64,000 nucleotides of DNA from Pseudomonadota bacterium (GCA_023451825.1 JAEXYA010000072.1:1-64000); one strand, 5' to 3'; positions 26,254 through 37,117 are shown, counted from the first letter of the stretch. Program-made: numbers and translations. Notes: generated from the sequence alone by a model not told the origin.

Positions 26254-26970
26254 CTAGAGCGATACCGCGTAATGCTCGTATTCGTCACGCACCAGCACGA
26301 TGTGATCGCGCATCGCTCCGCTCGCGCCATTCCTGTCGCCCCGCATGATGGCGACAACGACACGGTCATGCTCGGCTTGTGACTTTGCCAGTCGACCGAG
26401 ATTGCGGAACTGAGCCCGGCGGAACGGCTGCACGCGCACGCGCGTCGCCAGCGTGATCTCGGCAATGTAGTCGTTCTGCGATCCCTTATAGATCGCATTA
26501 TGGAAACGCTCATTCACCGCGTGAAAGCGCTCGGGATTACCGTCGTAGCTGAGCACGCGCAGCTCTTCATGGATCACTTCAAGCGCATGGCGCTGAACGG
26601 CCGGCATACGCTCCGCCGCGAGACCTGCGCAAAGAGCTTCGAGTTCGGCCATCGCTTCGAACATGCCGGTGAGACGCTCGATGGACGGCTGCGCCACCAC
26701 AGCACCGCGATGCGGACGGGATTCGATCAGACCGCTCGCCGTCAGCTGTCGCAACGCCTCGCGCACGGGCGTGCGTGAGACATTAAAGCGCTGGGCAAGT
26801 TCGGTCTCATCCAACGGCGCGCCCGGCGGCAGCACGCCGCGCACGATCTCGTCCGACAATTGCTGACGAAGCTCTTCGGCCCGCGTGAGCTTGCTTGCCT
26901 TAGCGCCCGCGGATGCAGCCGCGCTACGGCGCGGCTTGTCCGGCCGGATCAGCATGTCGTCAAAACTCAT
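26254..26970 (-). CDS. GntR-family regulator, FCD (FadR-type) subgroup
   Basis: A 238-residue regulator. The winged helix is at about residues 28-95 (LRQQLSDEIVRGVLPPGAPLDETELAQRFNVSRTPVREALRQL, then GLIESRPHRGAVVAQPS), followed by an all-helical FCD ligand domain with the metal-site histidines in RFHAVNERFHNAIY and the later AEHDRVVVAIMRGD. It is the last gene of the operon that begins with the ABC substrate-binding protein, six bases after the AtzH-like gene, so it probably senses a pathway intermediate and controls its own operon. A TTGCATACAA site at 34508 matches the usual FCD operator shape. Confidence 0.9.
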   Translation of the reverse strand: MSFDDMLIRPDKPRRSAAASAGAKASKLTRAEELRQQLSDEIVRGVLPPGAPLDETELAQRFNVSRTPVREALRQLTASGLIESRPHRGAVVAQPSIERLTGMFEAMAELEALCAGLAAERMPAVQRHALEVIHEELRVLSYDGNPERFHAVNERFHNAIYKGSQNDYIAEITLATRVRVQPFRRAQFRNLGRLAKSQAEHDRVVVAIMRGDRNGASGAMRDHIVLVRDEYEHYAVSL

Positions 26971-26976
26971 GTCAGC

Positions 26977-27366
26977 TCATGCTTTCGGTTCGTCGATCAG
27001 GCTGACAGACGCGGCCACGATTCGCCATCCTTCGGGGAAGCGGATCCAAGTCTGCATCTGACGGCCGACCTTGCCCGGCGCATTGTCACGATAGAATAGC
27101 GTGGAGGCGACAGCCGTGTCGCGACCATAGGCCGTGATCACGGTGCGATCGGTGCGGCGCATCAGGCCAACCGGCGAACGCGCGCCGCGAAAGGCCTGGA
27201 TTTCGTCATAGCCATAGAGGTTTTCGCCCATGCCATAGCGGATGGTGCGCGGATCATTGCGAAACAGTTCGCCGAGCACGGCGGTGTCGTTCGTCGTCAG
27301 GGCCCTCTCATAGCGCGCGAAAGCGCTGTCGACTTCGGCGATGACGTCTGGCAGATCGATATCCAT
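26977..27366 (-). CDS. atzH: AtzH/HpxZ-like protein (DUF3225, NTF2 fold)
   Basis: A 129-residue protein starting MDIDLPDVIAEVDSAFARYE. The sequence ELFRNDPRTIRYGMGENLYGYDEIQAFRGAR is characteristic of the HpxZ/AtzH family, NTF2-fold proteins that accompany AtzE-type amidases in cyanuric-acid and oxalurate pathways. The exact reaction is debated; an accessory amidase or stabilising role has been considered. It sits 13 bases after the AtzE-like gene in the same operon, as in known atz and hpx clusters, which strongly supports the naming. Confidence 0.82.
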   Translation of the reverse strand: MDIDLPDVIAEVDSAFARYERALTTNDTAVLGELFRNDPRTIRYGMGENLYGYDEIQAFRGARSPVGLMRRTDRTVITAYGRDTAVASTLFYRDNAPGKVGRQMQTWIRFPEGWRIVAASVSLIDEPKA

Positions 27367-27379
27367 TTCCAGTCCCTGT

Positions 27380-28798
27380 CTAATTAAACGCTTTCGCGTG
27401 CGGCGCCGCAACGATGCCCGCTTGCTGCAGATGATAGGCGACGCGCAACGCAATGTCTTCACGCCACGGCGCCGCGATGATCTGGACGCCGATCGGCATC
27501 GGATCGAGCGGCACCGGCACGGCGACCACCGGCAAGCCGATGAAGGAGATCGGCTGGGTGTGGATGCCGATATTGGCGCGCACCGGCAACTCGATGCCGT
27601 CGAGCTCGAAGACCGCCTGGCCGATTTTTGGCGCGACGCAGGGCGTGGCGGGGGCGATCATGACATCGACCGTCTCGAAAATTTCCAGCACCCTGGCGCG
27701 ATACCAGCGGCGGAATTTCTGCGCGCGATCGACCAGGGCCGCCGGCACCATGGCGCCGGCAATCAGACGATCACGTACCGCCGGATCGAAATCGGAAGCG
27801 CGTGTGCGCAGGCGGTCGAGATGTAGCGAAGCGCCTTCGGTCGTGGAGATGAGATAGGCGCCAGCACGGGCACGGGCGACTTCGGGAAGCTCCACATGCT
27901 TTGTGATACCGAGCGCCTTGGCGACAATGGCAACGGCTTCCTTCGCTTCGGCCATCAGATTTTTCTGGAAGTAGCCACCGGCGGCGGCGATGCGCAGACC
28001 GCCGATATCCTGCCCGATCGATGCGAATGCCGGCTCGACCGGGCGGCTGCTGCAAGCGGCATCCTCGGCATCGGGCCCCTGCATGGCATCGTAGGACAGG
28101 GCGAGGTCCTCGACATTGCGCGCGAACGGTCCGAGATGATCTAGGCTGCCCACGAAGGGAAACGAGCGCGCACGCGACAACCGGCCGTAAGTCGGCTTGA
28201 GGCCGAAAATGCCGCAGAAAGACGACGGGACGCGGATCGAGCCATTGGTATCGGAGCCAAGCGCCAGCGGCACGAGGCTGCCTCCTACCGCACCGCCCGA
28301 ACCGCCGGACGAGCCACCGGTCATGCGCGTGATGTCATGTGGATTGCGCGACGCGCCATCGTGAACGTTCTCGCCCGTGAAATCATAGGCGTATTCACCC
28401 ATGTTGAGCCCGCCGACCAACACGGCGCCGGCTGCCTCCATGCGCTCGACCAGCGTCGCGTCGCGGGACGCAGGCGGACGGTCGCGATTGATCTTGGATC
28501 CGGCGCGGGTCGGCAGACCCTCGATATCGAACAGGTTCTTCACCGCGAAAGGGACGCCAGCCAGCGGGCCAACGCTTTCGCCGGCCGCGATGGCGGCATC
28601 GAGCGCCCGGGCCGTGCTGCGCGCGCGATCCGCGGTGACGTCGGTGAATGCATTGAGCATCGGATTGTGGCGCTCGATCTTCGCCAGCGCCACGTCGACA
28701 ACCTTGATCGCGGAGATCTTATGCGAGACAACGGCCTTTGCGATGTCCGAGGCCGGACGCCAGGCCCCTTCAGGGGTGAGAACGAGATCATGCGACAT
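27380..28798 (-). CDS. atzE: AtzE-family amidohydrolase (amidase signature)
   Basis: Amidase-signature enzyme; in the cyanuric-acid pathway AtzE, bound to AtzG, hydrolyses 1-carboxybiuret. The 472-residue product has the catalytic triad in the expected places: K87 (GVPFAVKNLFD), S163 (MTGGSSGGSGG) and S187 (GSDTNGSIRVPS). GLKPTYGRLSR and ATPCVAPKIGQ also fit the AtzE group. ATG 28798 is chosen over an upstream frame; it overlaps the end of the AtzG-like gene by 11 bases, so translation is probably coupled. No cyanuric acid hydrolase is near, so the true substrate may be another ureide or carboxamide. Confidence 0.85.
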   Translation of the reverse strand: MSHDLVLTPEGAWRPASDIAKAVVSHKISAIKVVDVALAKIERHNPMLNAFTDVTADRARSTARALDAAIAAGESVGPLAGVPFAVKNLFDIEGLPTRAGSKINRDRPPASRDATLVERMEAAGAVLVGGLNMGEYAYDFTGENVHDGASRNPHDITRMTGGSSGGSGGAVGGSLVPLALGSDTNGSIRVPSSFCGIFGLKPTYGRLSRARSFPFVGSLDHLGPFARNVEDLALSYDAMQGPDAEDAACSSRPVEPAFASIGQDIGGLRIAAAGGYFQKNLMAEAKEAVAIVAKALGITKHVELPEVARARAGAYLISTTEGASLHLDRLRTRASDFDPAVRDRLIAGAMVPAALVDRAQKFRRWYRARVLEIFETVDVMIAPATPCVAPKIGQAVFELDGIELPVRANIGIHTQPISFIGLPVVAVPVPLDPMPIGVQIIAAPWREDIALRVAYHLQQAGIVAAPHAKAFN

Positions 28799-28967
28799 AT
28801 ATGCTGGCCGGTTCGGATTCATCTGGAAGCGGGAATTCATCGACGAGACGCGCCATACGCAGCGACACTTCGAGGTTCATCTTCACTGCCGGTTTCCATT
28901 CATCCGCGATCGGCAGCGAGAGCGCCGTCGACACCGTGTCGATGTAGTCGTCGAGACTGTCGCTCAT
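28788..28967 (-). CDS. atzG: AtzG-like small subunit (DUF4089)
   Basis: A 59-residue protein that is easily missed because of its length. It starts MSDSLDDYIDTVSTALSLPI and goes on with ADEWKPAVKMNLEVSLRMARLVDEFPLPDE, which matches the AtzG/DUF4089 pattern: an N-terminal acidic helix, a W-K-P turn, then N-LE-RMA and a final EPA. AtzG proteins wrap around AtzE and are needed for its activity. The gene lies 13 bases after the ABC ATPase gene and overlaps the start of the AtzE-like gene by 11 bases, exactly the order expected. Confidence 0.8.
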   Translation of the reverse strand: MSDSLDDYIDTVSTALSLPIADEWKPAVKMNLEVSLRMARLVDEFPLPDESEPASIYVA

Positions 28968-28980
28968 CGTCCATCCTCTA

Positions 28981-30795
28981 TCAATGCACCGGCAGCGGCG
29001 GATGCGGGATCGCCGTCAGCAGCTGCCTCGTATAATCGTCCTGCGGATTATCCATCACCGCCTCGGTCTGTCCTTGTTCGACGATGCGGCCCGATCGCAT
29101 CACAATGACACGATCGCACAGCAGGCGCACCACGTTCAGGTCATGCGACACGAACAGATAGCTCATGCCCATCGACTGCTTGAGATCTTGCAGCAGATTG
29201 AGCACCACAGCCTGCACGGACACATCGAGCGCCGCGGTCGGCTCGTCGAGAATGATCAGCTTTGGCTGCAAGGCGATAGCGCGGGCGATGCCGACACGCG
29301 CCTTCTGCCCGCCGGACATTTGATGCGGAAAGCGATCCAGCAATTCGAGCGGCAGACCGACCTGCCGCGCGAGTTCCTCGCATTTCGCCCGCAAGGCATC
29401 GCCGCCCTTGATATCACCGAGCTGCAGAAGCGGATCCGCGATGGCGCGTGCAGCCGTGAAGCGCGGATTGAGGCTGTCGGTCGGATCCTGGAAGACCATC
29501 TGGATGCTCTTGCGCAACGGCAGCCGCGCGAAGGAATTTGGTGCGATCTCACCGATCTCGTCACCATCGAAGGCGATCCGGCCGGACGTCTTGTCGATCA
29601 GGCGCATGACCATCATGGACGTGGTGGACTTGCCGCAACCGGACTCGCCCACCAGGCCGACGCTCTCGCCACGGCCGACGGTGAAGCTGATGCCATCCAC
29701 GGCGCGGAAGACATCGGGCTCTGGCGCCGGTTTGCGGCCAAACAGTTTTGACAGCGTCGCAGTGGCGCCCTGGCGGGGATATTCCTTGATGAGATTTTCG
29801 ATAGTGAGAAGCGGTTTCTGCTCCTTCTCCCCACTGGCGGTGAGACGGTCGGGATGAGGGGCTGCTTCCGCAAGCGCCGGCGTGTGCGGAGAGCCCCCCT
29901 CACCCGCTGCGCTGAGCACAGCAACCTCTCCCCGCAAGCGGGGAGAGGTTGGAGAAGGCATCGCCGCCCGCTCATTCGCCGGCAACAAATCCCGCAGCGA
30001 CACGCCCAGCCGCGGCGTCGCTTGCATCAGCTTCTTCGTATAGGGGTGCTGCGGATTGGCGAAGATGTCGGCGGACAGCGCCGTCTCGACCACCCGCCCC
30101 TTCTCCATCACCACCACGCGATCGCAATAGGCAGCGGCCAGGCCCAGATCATGGGTGATCAAGATCGTGGACATCCCTCGGCTCTTGGTCAGTTCGGTGA
30201 TGAGATCCATCACCGCCTTTTGCGTCGTGACGTCGAGCCCCGTCGTCGGCTCGTCCGCGATCAGAAGCTGCGGATTGCACGCCAGCGCAAGCGCGATGAC
30301 CACGCGCTGGCACATGCCGCCCGAGAGTTCAAAAGGATATGCGTGATAACGCTCGCGCGGCCGCGCGATCTTGACCTGCTCCAGCGCTTCGATGGCCTTC
30401 TCGGCACGATCCGCACTGCCGGCCTGCGCATGCTGGCGCAGTACATCCTCAATCTGATGGCCGACCTTGCGGATCGGATTGAGCGCCGCACGCGGGTTCT
30501 GGAAGATCATCGAGATTTCGCGGCCACGCAGGTCGCGCATCTGGCTCTCGGTGGCGGCCTTCACGTCCACACCTGAGAACATCACCGAACCTTCGGCAAT
30601 GCTGCCGGCCCGATCGAGAATACGCATCACGGCATAGGACGTCACCGACTTGCCCGAGCCGGACTCACCCACAATGCCGAGCGTCTCGCCTTTGGCGACG
30701 GAGATATCGACCTGCTGCACCGCCTTGACGATGCCGCGGCGGGTGGCGAATTCGACGGTCAGATCCCGGACCTCGAGCAATGGCTTTGCGGTCAT
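28981..30795 (-). CDS. Peptide-type ABC importer, two ATPase domains fused (DppD-DppF type)
   Basis: A 604-residue protein with two complete ABC ATPase domains. Domain 1 (about 5-260): Walker A GESGSGKS, signature LSGGMCQRV, Walker B LLIADEPTT. Domain 2 (about 325-600): GESGCGKST, MSGGQKARV, LIILDEPTA. ATG 30795 has GGAG at six bases. The linker at about residues 275-327 (29815-29970) is abnormal: PSPTSPRLRGEVAVLSAAGE and onward is the translation of a dispersed intergenic repeat with a perfect 12-bp hairpin, inserted in frame. It energises the importer made with the two permeases and the binding protein encoded just upstream. Confidence 0.92.
   Translation of the reverse strand: MTAKPLLEVRDLTVEFATRRGIVKAVQQVDISVAKGETLGIVGESGSGKSVTSYAVMRILDRAGSIAEGSVMFSGVDVKAATESQMRDLRGREISMIFQNPRAALNPIRKVGHQIEDVLRQHAQAGSADRAEKAIEALEQVKIARPRERYHAYPFELSGGMCQRVVIALALACNPQLLIADEPTTGLDVTTQKAVMDLITELTKSRGMSTILITHDLGLAAAYCDRVVVMEKGRVVETALSADIFANPQHPYTKKLMQATPRLGVSLRDLLPANERAAMPSPTSPRLRGEVAVLSAAGEGGSPHTPALAEAAPHPDRLTASGEKEQKPLLTIENLIKEYPRQGATATLSKLFGRKPAPEPDVFRAVDGISFTVGRGESVGLVGESGCGKSTTSMMVMRLIDKTSGRIAFDGDEIGEIAPNSFARLPLRKSIQMVFQDPTDSLNPRFTAARAIADPLLQLGDIKGGDALRAKCEELARQVGLPLELLDRFPHQMSGGQKARVGIARAIALQPKLIILDEPTAALDVSVQAVVLNLLQDLKQSMGMSYLFVSHDLNVVRLLCDRVIVMRSGRIVEQGQTEAVMDNPQDDYTRQLLTAIPHPPLPVH
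29924..29949. repeat. Hairpin core of a dispersed repeat inside a coding region
   Basis: ACCTCTCCCCGC and GCGGGGAGAGGT pair perfectly around AA. The same motif occurs between genes at 60977-61006 and, in part, at 61199-61220. Here it lies inside the linker of the double ATPase gene and is read through in frame. Confidence 0.7.
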
Positions 30796-30805
30796 GGCGA
30801 TCTCC

Positions 30806-31711
30806 TCACGTGCGCCGCTGCGGATCGACGATGTCGCGCAGACCATCGCCAAGCAGGTTGAAGCAGAACACGGCGATCATCAGAGCGAGGCCGGGAAACA
30901 AGGCGATCCACCATTCGCCCGACACCATGAAGGACGCGCCTTCGGCGACCATGATGCCCCATTCGGGCGTCGGCGGCCGCACGCCAAGACCGATGAAGGA
31001 CAGGCCGGCGGCATTGAGGATCGCATAGCCCATGGTCAGCGACATCTGCACGATCATGATCGGCATGATGTTGGGCAGGATATGCACCAGCAGGATTCGC
31101 ATCTCGCTATTGCCCGACAGTCGCGCCGCCTGCACGAAGCCGGCCTCGCGGCGGATATTCGCTTCAGCGCGCGCCACGCGCGCATAGAGCGGAAAATTCA
31201 CGATCGCCGTGGCGATGATGATGTTCTGCACAGTGTTGCCGAGCGCTGCGACGATGCCCATGGCCAGCACGAAGAGTGGAAACGCCATGATCGTATCGGC
31301 GATGCGGCCGGTGATGCGATCGGTCCAGCCGCCGAAATAGCCGGCCGCGATCCCGGCAAGGCCGCCCATGGCGAAGACCAGTGCCACCGAGGCGACAGCG
31401 ATGAACAGATCGAGCCGTGTCGCGACGACCACGCGGCTGAAAATGTCGCGCCCGAGTTGATCGGTGCCGAACCAGTTTGCGGCAGATGGCGGCTTGAGCG
31501 CCTGCATGGTGTTGCTGGCCAGCGGATCATGCGGGACGATCCAGGGGCCGAACACGGCTGCGAAAACGATGACAACGAGCAGACCGAACGCAAAGGCTGT
31601 GACGCGGTTCTCGCCGAGAATGTAGCGGGTGTGCTGCAGCGTGGCGACCAGGCTCGATGTGCGACGCGGCGTCGCCGGTGTTTCGGCTGTAATGGGGGTG
31701 ATGGCATTCAT
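30806..31711 (-). CDS. ABC importer permease, DppC type
   Basis: A 301-residue inner-membrane permease of the peptide/nickel/opine class. It has an N-terminal helix and the extracellular loop WIVPHDPLASNTMQALKPPS with NWFGTDQLGRDIFSRVV, diagnostic of DppC, and the cytoplasmic EAA loop EANIRREAGFVQAARLSGNSEMRI. About six membrane helices follow the usual layout. It lies nine bases after the DppB-type gene and ten bases before the ATPase gene. Confidence 0.92.
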   Translation of the reverse strand: MNAITPITAETPATPRRTSSLVATLQHTRYILGENRVTAFAFGLLVVIVFAAVFGPWIVPHDPLASNTMQALKPPSAANWFGTDQLGRDIFSRVVVATRLDLFIAVASVALVFAMGGLAGIAAGYFGGWTDRITGRIADTIMAFPLFVLAMGIVAALGNTVQNIIIATAIVNFPLYARVARAEANIRREAGFVQAARLSGNSEMRILLVHILPNIMPIMIVQMSLTMGYAILNAAGLSFIGLGVRPPTPEWGIMVAEGASFMVSGEWWIALFPGLALMIAVFCFNLLGDGLRDIVDPQRRT

Positions 31712-31720
31712 GGTTTCACC

Positions 31721-32734
31721 TCAGCCTTCCAGTCGCACGCGTGGATCGATCACGCCGTAGAGAATGTCGATGACCAGATTGATCAGCACATACATGATCG
31801 CCATCGTCAGCACGAAACCTTGCACGGGCGCGAAATCCGAGGCGATCAGCGCTTCGACGGCATAGGAGCCGATGCCAGGCCAGGCGAACACCTTCTCCAC
31901 CAGCACATTGGCGCCGAGCAGGAAGGAGAAGGTCATCGACAACGTGGTGATGACCGGCAACATGGCGTTGCCGAACGCGTAAGTGACGATCACGATCCGC
32001 GGCGACAGCCCGGATGCACGTGCGGTGCGCACAAAGTCGGATGCAAGGATCGCCAGCATCGATGCACGCGTCATGCGCGCGATCGGCGCCAGCGAGAAGA
32101 TTGCAAGCGTCGCCGTCGGCAGGAACAGTTGGCTCAATGCCGATCGAAACGTTTCCCAATCTCGGGCGATGACGCTATCGATGACGTAGAAGCCCGTCAC
32201 CGTCGGCGGCGCCGACGCAAAAACATCGAGCCGCCCGAGCGGAGCCGGCGCCCAGCCGAGCTTAAAATAAAACACATAGACCAGCACGAGACCCGTGAAG
32301 AACACCGGGAGCGAAACACCGGCTGTGGTGGTCACCCGGCACAGATGATCGATCCACGAGCCGGGCCTGGTCGCCGCAAGAATCCCAAGCGGGATCGCGA
32401 TAACGATCGAAACGAGCAATCCCAGTAATGTCAGTTCCGCGGATGCCGGCAGACGATTCCGGATTTCGGTCGCCACCGGCTGGCCGGTGGTGAGCGAGTT
32501 GCCGAAATCGCCCCGTGCAAGATCGGCGGTATAGCGGACGAACTGCTCGATCAGCGGTTTGTCGAGGCCGAGCTTCTTGCGGATGTCGTCGATGACCTGC
32601 TGGTCAGCCGCGGGCCCGGCGAAATAGGCGGCGGGATCGCCAGGCAATGCGCGCGTCAGCAGGAACGTGACGATCACCACCCCGATCAAGCTCGGGATGG
32701 CGAACAGCAGGCGCTTGCCGATGAGTGCGAGCAT
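31721..32734 (-). CDS. ABC importer permease, DppB type
   Basis: A 337-residue permease starting MLALIGKRLLFAIPSLIGVV, the standard DppB opening, with TRALPGDPAAYFAGP in the first outer loop and LASDFVRTARASGLSPRIV as the EAA loop that docks on the ATPase. Partner of the DppC-type permease just downstream. The gap to the binding-protein gene upstream is 15 bases. Confidence 0.92.
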   Translation of the reverse strand: MLALIGKRLLFAIPSLIGVVIVTFLLTRALPGDPAAYFAGPAADQQVIDDIRKKLGLDKPLIEQFVRYTADLARGDFGNSLTTGQPVATEIRNRLPASAELTLLGLLVSIVIAIPLGILAATRPGSWIDHLCRVTTTAGVSLPVFFTGLVLVYVFYFKLGWAPAPLGRLDVFASAPPTVTGFYVIDSVIARDWETFRSALSQLFLPTATLAIFSLAPIARMTRASMLAILASDFVRTARASGLSPRIVIVTYAFGNAMLPVITTLSMTFSFLLGANVLVEKVFAWPGIGSYAVEALIASDFAPVQGFVLTMAIMYVLINLVIDILYGVIDPRVRLEG

Positions 32735-32749
32735 GACGATCCCCCGACC

Positions 32750-34369
32750 TTACGCCTTGACCATTGCGCGGCAATCGAGCCGGCGATGGAACCAGTATGC
32801 GAAGCCCGAAACATTCTTCTGCATCGCGACGTTCAGATAGGGCTGATACAGCGGAATACGCGGGATGTCGGTGAAAGCGAGATCGACGAAGCCCTTCACG
32901 TCCTTGTCGTAGGTCGCCATGTCGCCGGTTGCCGCCGCGGTGCGGGCGCCCGCGATCAGCTTGTCCATCTCCGGCGATGAATAGTTCATCGTGTTGAAGA
33001 TCGAATTGCCGGAGCGGTAGCACCAGTAGAAGAAGTATTCGGGGTAATCGAGCCAACCCGAGAAGATGTTGACGTAGAGCGGCAGCACCTTCTTGTTCAG
33101 CTCGGTGCGCCAGTTGGCGCCGGGGATCTTGTTGATGGTGGTGCGGATGCCGATCTGTGCGAGCGCTTCCTGGATCAGGATGCACATTGGCTCGTTGACG
33201 CCGGCAAAGCCGAGATCGAAAGACAGCGTGGTGTCGAAGCCGGCAGCCAGACCGGCTTCTGCCATCAACGCCTTCGCCTTGACGATGTCGGTATTGTACT
33301 TGGTCGCCTGCGGCCACTTGGCTTCAGTCGGCGTGCCCGCGGCCGCACCGAACATCGGATTGGCGAGGCCGAACATCACGGCATCGATGATCTTCTGATA
33401 CGGGATCGCCAGCGCGACGGCTTCGCGCACCTTCGGATTGTTGAACGGCGGCTGCGACACGTTCATGCCGAGATACTGGATGCCGTTGCTGATCGGCACC
33501 GAGGTGACGTTGAGCTTGCCGAGCTTCTTCATCTCGGCGAAATCCTGGTTCGGCAATTCATACGAGATATCGGCATCGCCGCGCTCGAGCAGCGCACGGC
33601 GGTTGCCAGCCTGTGGCACCATGCGCCAGATCACGCGCTTGATCTTCGGCAGCGGACCGCCGACCCAGGCGTCATTGCGCTCCATGATCACTTCTGTGCC
33701 TGCGGTCCACTTGGTCACCTTATAGGCGCCAGAGCCGACCGTATTCATCTTCGTATATTCGAGGCCCCACGGATCTTTCTCCGTGGCGTTCTTCTTCACC
33801 AGCTCCGAATTGATGATGCTCGGCACGATGACGGCGAGATCGGGAATCGTCAATTTATCCTTGGTGAGGAAATCGACGCGCACGGTGTTGTCGTCCACCA
33901 CCACGAACTGTTCGGGCTTAGTGAGCGACCCCGCGCTCATCTGGAAGGTCGGGAAGCCACCGACGCTGACGGAGCGATCCAGCGACCACTTCACGTCCTT
34001 GGCCGTCACCGGCGTGCCGTCCTGGAATTTGGCATTCTTCTTCAGTTTGAAGGTCACCGACATGTCGCCGATCTTCATGTCTTCGGCGAGTTCGCCCTTG
34101 AACTTGTCCTTGTCGTAGTAAGTGACGCCGCCCGGCCCTTCTTTCATCTCGTGGGTGATCAGGCGGTCGTAGCAATTCCAGGCGACCTCATAGCTGGGCA
34201 CATTGGTGCCGACGCCCATGATGTCGAGATTGTTTGGTCCGCTCTCGGACACAACCAGCAAAGTCTCCGACCGGGCATCCGCCTTGGCCGCCGACCAGAT
34301 GGCCGGCCCCGACACCATGGTGCCCGCTGCGGCACCCGTGGCCGCCTTCAGAAAATCCCGACGCTTCAT
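32750..34369 (-). CDS. ABC importer substrate-binding protein, family 5 (DppA type)
   Basis: A 539-residue periplasmic protein. MKRRDFLKAATGAAAGTMVS is a twin-arginine leader with a cleavage site near AKADA. The mature protein has the family-5 peptide-binding pattern: TPVTAKDVKWSLDRSVSVGG, WTAGTEVIMERNDAWVGGPLPKIKRV, NNPKVREAVALAIPYQKI. It is the first gene of the eight-gene operon, so its ligand is likely the compound that the AtzE/AtzG/AtzF-like enzymes degrade, rather than a peptide. The C-terminus (NVSGFAYWFHRRLDCRAMVKA) fits family proteins. Confidence 0.9.
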   Translation of the reverse strand: MKRRDFLKAATGAAAGTMVSGPAIWSAAKADARSETLLVVSESGPNNLDIMGVGTNVPSYEVAWNCYDRLITHEMKEGPGGVTYYDKDKFKGELAEDMKIGDMSVTFKLKKNAKFQDGTPVTAKDVKWSLDRSVSVGGFPTFQMSAGSLTKPEQFVVVDDNTVRVDFLTKDKLTIPDLAVIVPSIINSELVKKNATEKDPWGLEYTKMNTVGSGAYKVTKWTAGTEVIMERNDAWVGGPLPKIKRVIWRMVPQAGNRRALLERGDADISYELPNQDFAEMKKLGKLNVTSVPISNGIQYLGMNVSQPPFNNPKVREAVALAIPYQKIIDAVMFGLANPMFGAAAGTPTEAKWPQATKYNTDIVKAKALMAEAGLAAGFDTTLSFDLGFAGVNEPMCILIQEALAQIGIRTTINKIPGANWRTELNKKVLPLYVNIFSGWLDYPEYFFYWCYRSGNSIFNTMNYSSPEMDKLIAGARTAAATGDMATYDKDVKGFVDLAFTDIPRIPLYQPYLNVAMQKNVSGFAYWFHRRLDCRAMVKA

Positions 34370-34507
34370 TCTCAGCTCTCCAGAGGCACGAATTTTGATT
34401 TGCGAGAACTCGCAAACTTTGTGCCAACGGCCGGGATGGCCACGGAGATTGTTAAGTGTCTGATTTTATTGAAACTCGAAAAGCGCGTCGAAAAACGCGT
34501 ACGCGGA

Positions 34508-34517
34508 TTGCATACAA
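34508..34517. promoter_or_regulatory. Candidate FCD-type GntR operator
   Basis: TTGCATACAA differs from a perfect dyad only at the centre and matches the common TTGTATACAA shape bound by FCD-type GntR regulators. It lies in the 266-base gap between the divergent binding-protein and allophanate hydrolase genes, where a shared regulator would act. Binding by the GntR at 26254 is inferred. Confidence 0.4.
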
Positions 34518-34635
34518 AAACATGCGAATTGCTGATATTTTAATCACATCAAACGCAGCCCACGGTTTAATCGATCTTAGGGGCTTCGATCACAATCGTC
34601 TGCCCGCCGCGCCGCCGAAGAAGACGAGGATTTGA

Positions 34636-36447
<1,812 letters not shown>

Positions 36448-36464
36448 GACTGCGCCACCCGAAC

Positions 36465-36492
36465 GAGGCATCGGGGCATACCCCGATGCTTC
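36465..36492. terminator. Hairpin after the allophanate hydrolase gene
   Basis: GCATCGGGG and CCCCGATGC form a nine-base-pair stem around CATA, extendable with one mismatch. It lies between two convergent genes (36447 and 36569) and could end both transcripts; there is no long T run. Confidence 0.5.
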
Positions 36493-36568
36493 GAGCTTCC
36501 GAACGTCGTCGTGATCGCACTGCCTGAATTCGCGACACAGACGACAACTTTTTAGTCATTCTAAGCGA

Positions 36569-37075
36569 TCAGACCCCGCTTGATGCCAAGGAGGCATCGG
36601 GGTCGCCAGCATGTTTGGCGACAATGCGCTGCATCATTGCGATGAGTGTCGCCTGCTCGGCCTTGTCCAGTGGGTCGAGCGTCTTGCGATGAGCATCGCG
36701 CGCCGCGCTCTCGATCTTGTTCAACATCGTGGCCCCGGTCGGTGTGAGCTTGCATATCCTCGCGCGCCGATCATCGTCACTCACCGGCCGCTCGACCAGT
36801 TTGCGCGCCTCCAGACGTTTGAGCGCGCCGGTCGTTGTGGTGCGATCCAGAGCAATATCAGCAGCTAAGCTGGTCTGGTCAGCCGTTCCGCGGACCGCAA
36901 GCGCGGAGAGCAGGCTGTATTGCAGCGGTGTCATTTCATAGTCGGCGCAGGCCTCCTGAAACATCGCCACATGGATCTGATGCAGGCGCCGGATCAGGTA
37001 ACCAGGCCGCTGCTCCAGCGGCCATGGTCTGTGCGTGGCACCACCACGCGTCGTTTTCTTCGCCGACAATTGCAT
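36569..37075 (-). CDS. MarR-family transcriptional regulator
   Basis: A 168-residue winged-helix regulator. The DNA-binding core is at about residues 50-115: MTPLQYSLLSALAVRGTADQ, LAADIALDRTTTTGALKRLEARKLVERP, and the wing SDDDRRARICKLTPTG. It is divergent from the amidohydrolase gene that opens the ten-gene plus-strand operon, with a perfect 24-bp palindrome between them, the classic arrangement for a MarR repressor relieved by a phenolic or heteroaromatic ligand. GGAG directly touches the ATG, an unusually short spacing. Confidence 0.9.
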   Translation of the reverse strand: MQLSAKKTTRGGATHRPWPLEQRPGYLIRRLHQIHVAMFQEACADYEMTPLQYSLLSALAVRGTADQTSLAADIALDRTTTTGALKRLEARKLVERPVSDDDRRARICKLTPTGATMLNKIESAARDAHRKTLDPLDKAEQATLIAMMQRIVAKHAGDPDASLASSGV

Positions 37076-37117
37076 CTCCAGTACCGACTCACGCCGGCTA
37101 ATTGCGTTTCATCAAGT

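Noticed and set aside
30650..32428. A 592-residue plus-strand frame opposite the ABC permease genes
   Set aside because: Its H-, R- and D-rich sequence mirrors membrane-helix codons on the other strand; both permeases on the minus strand are intact.
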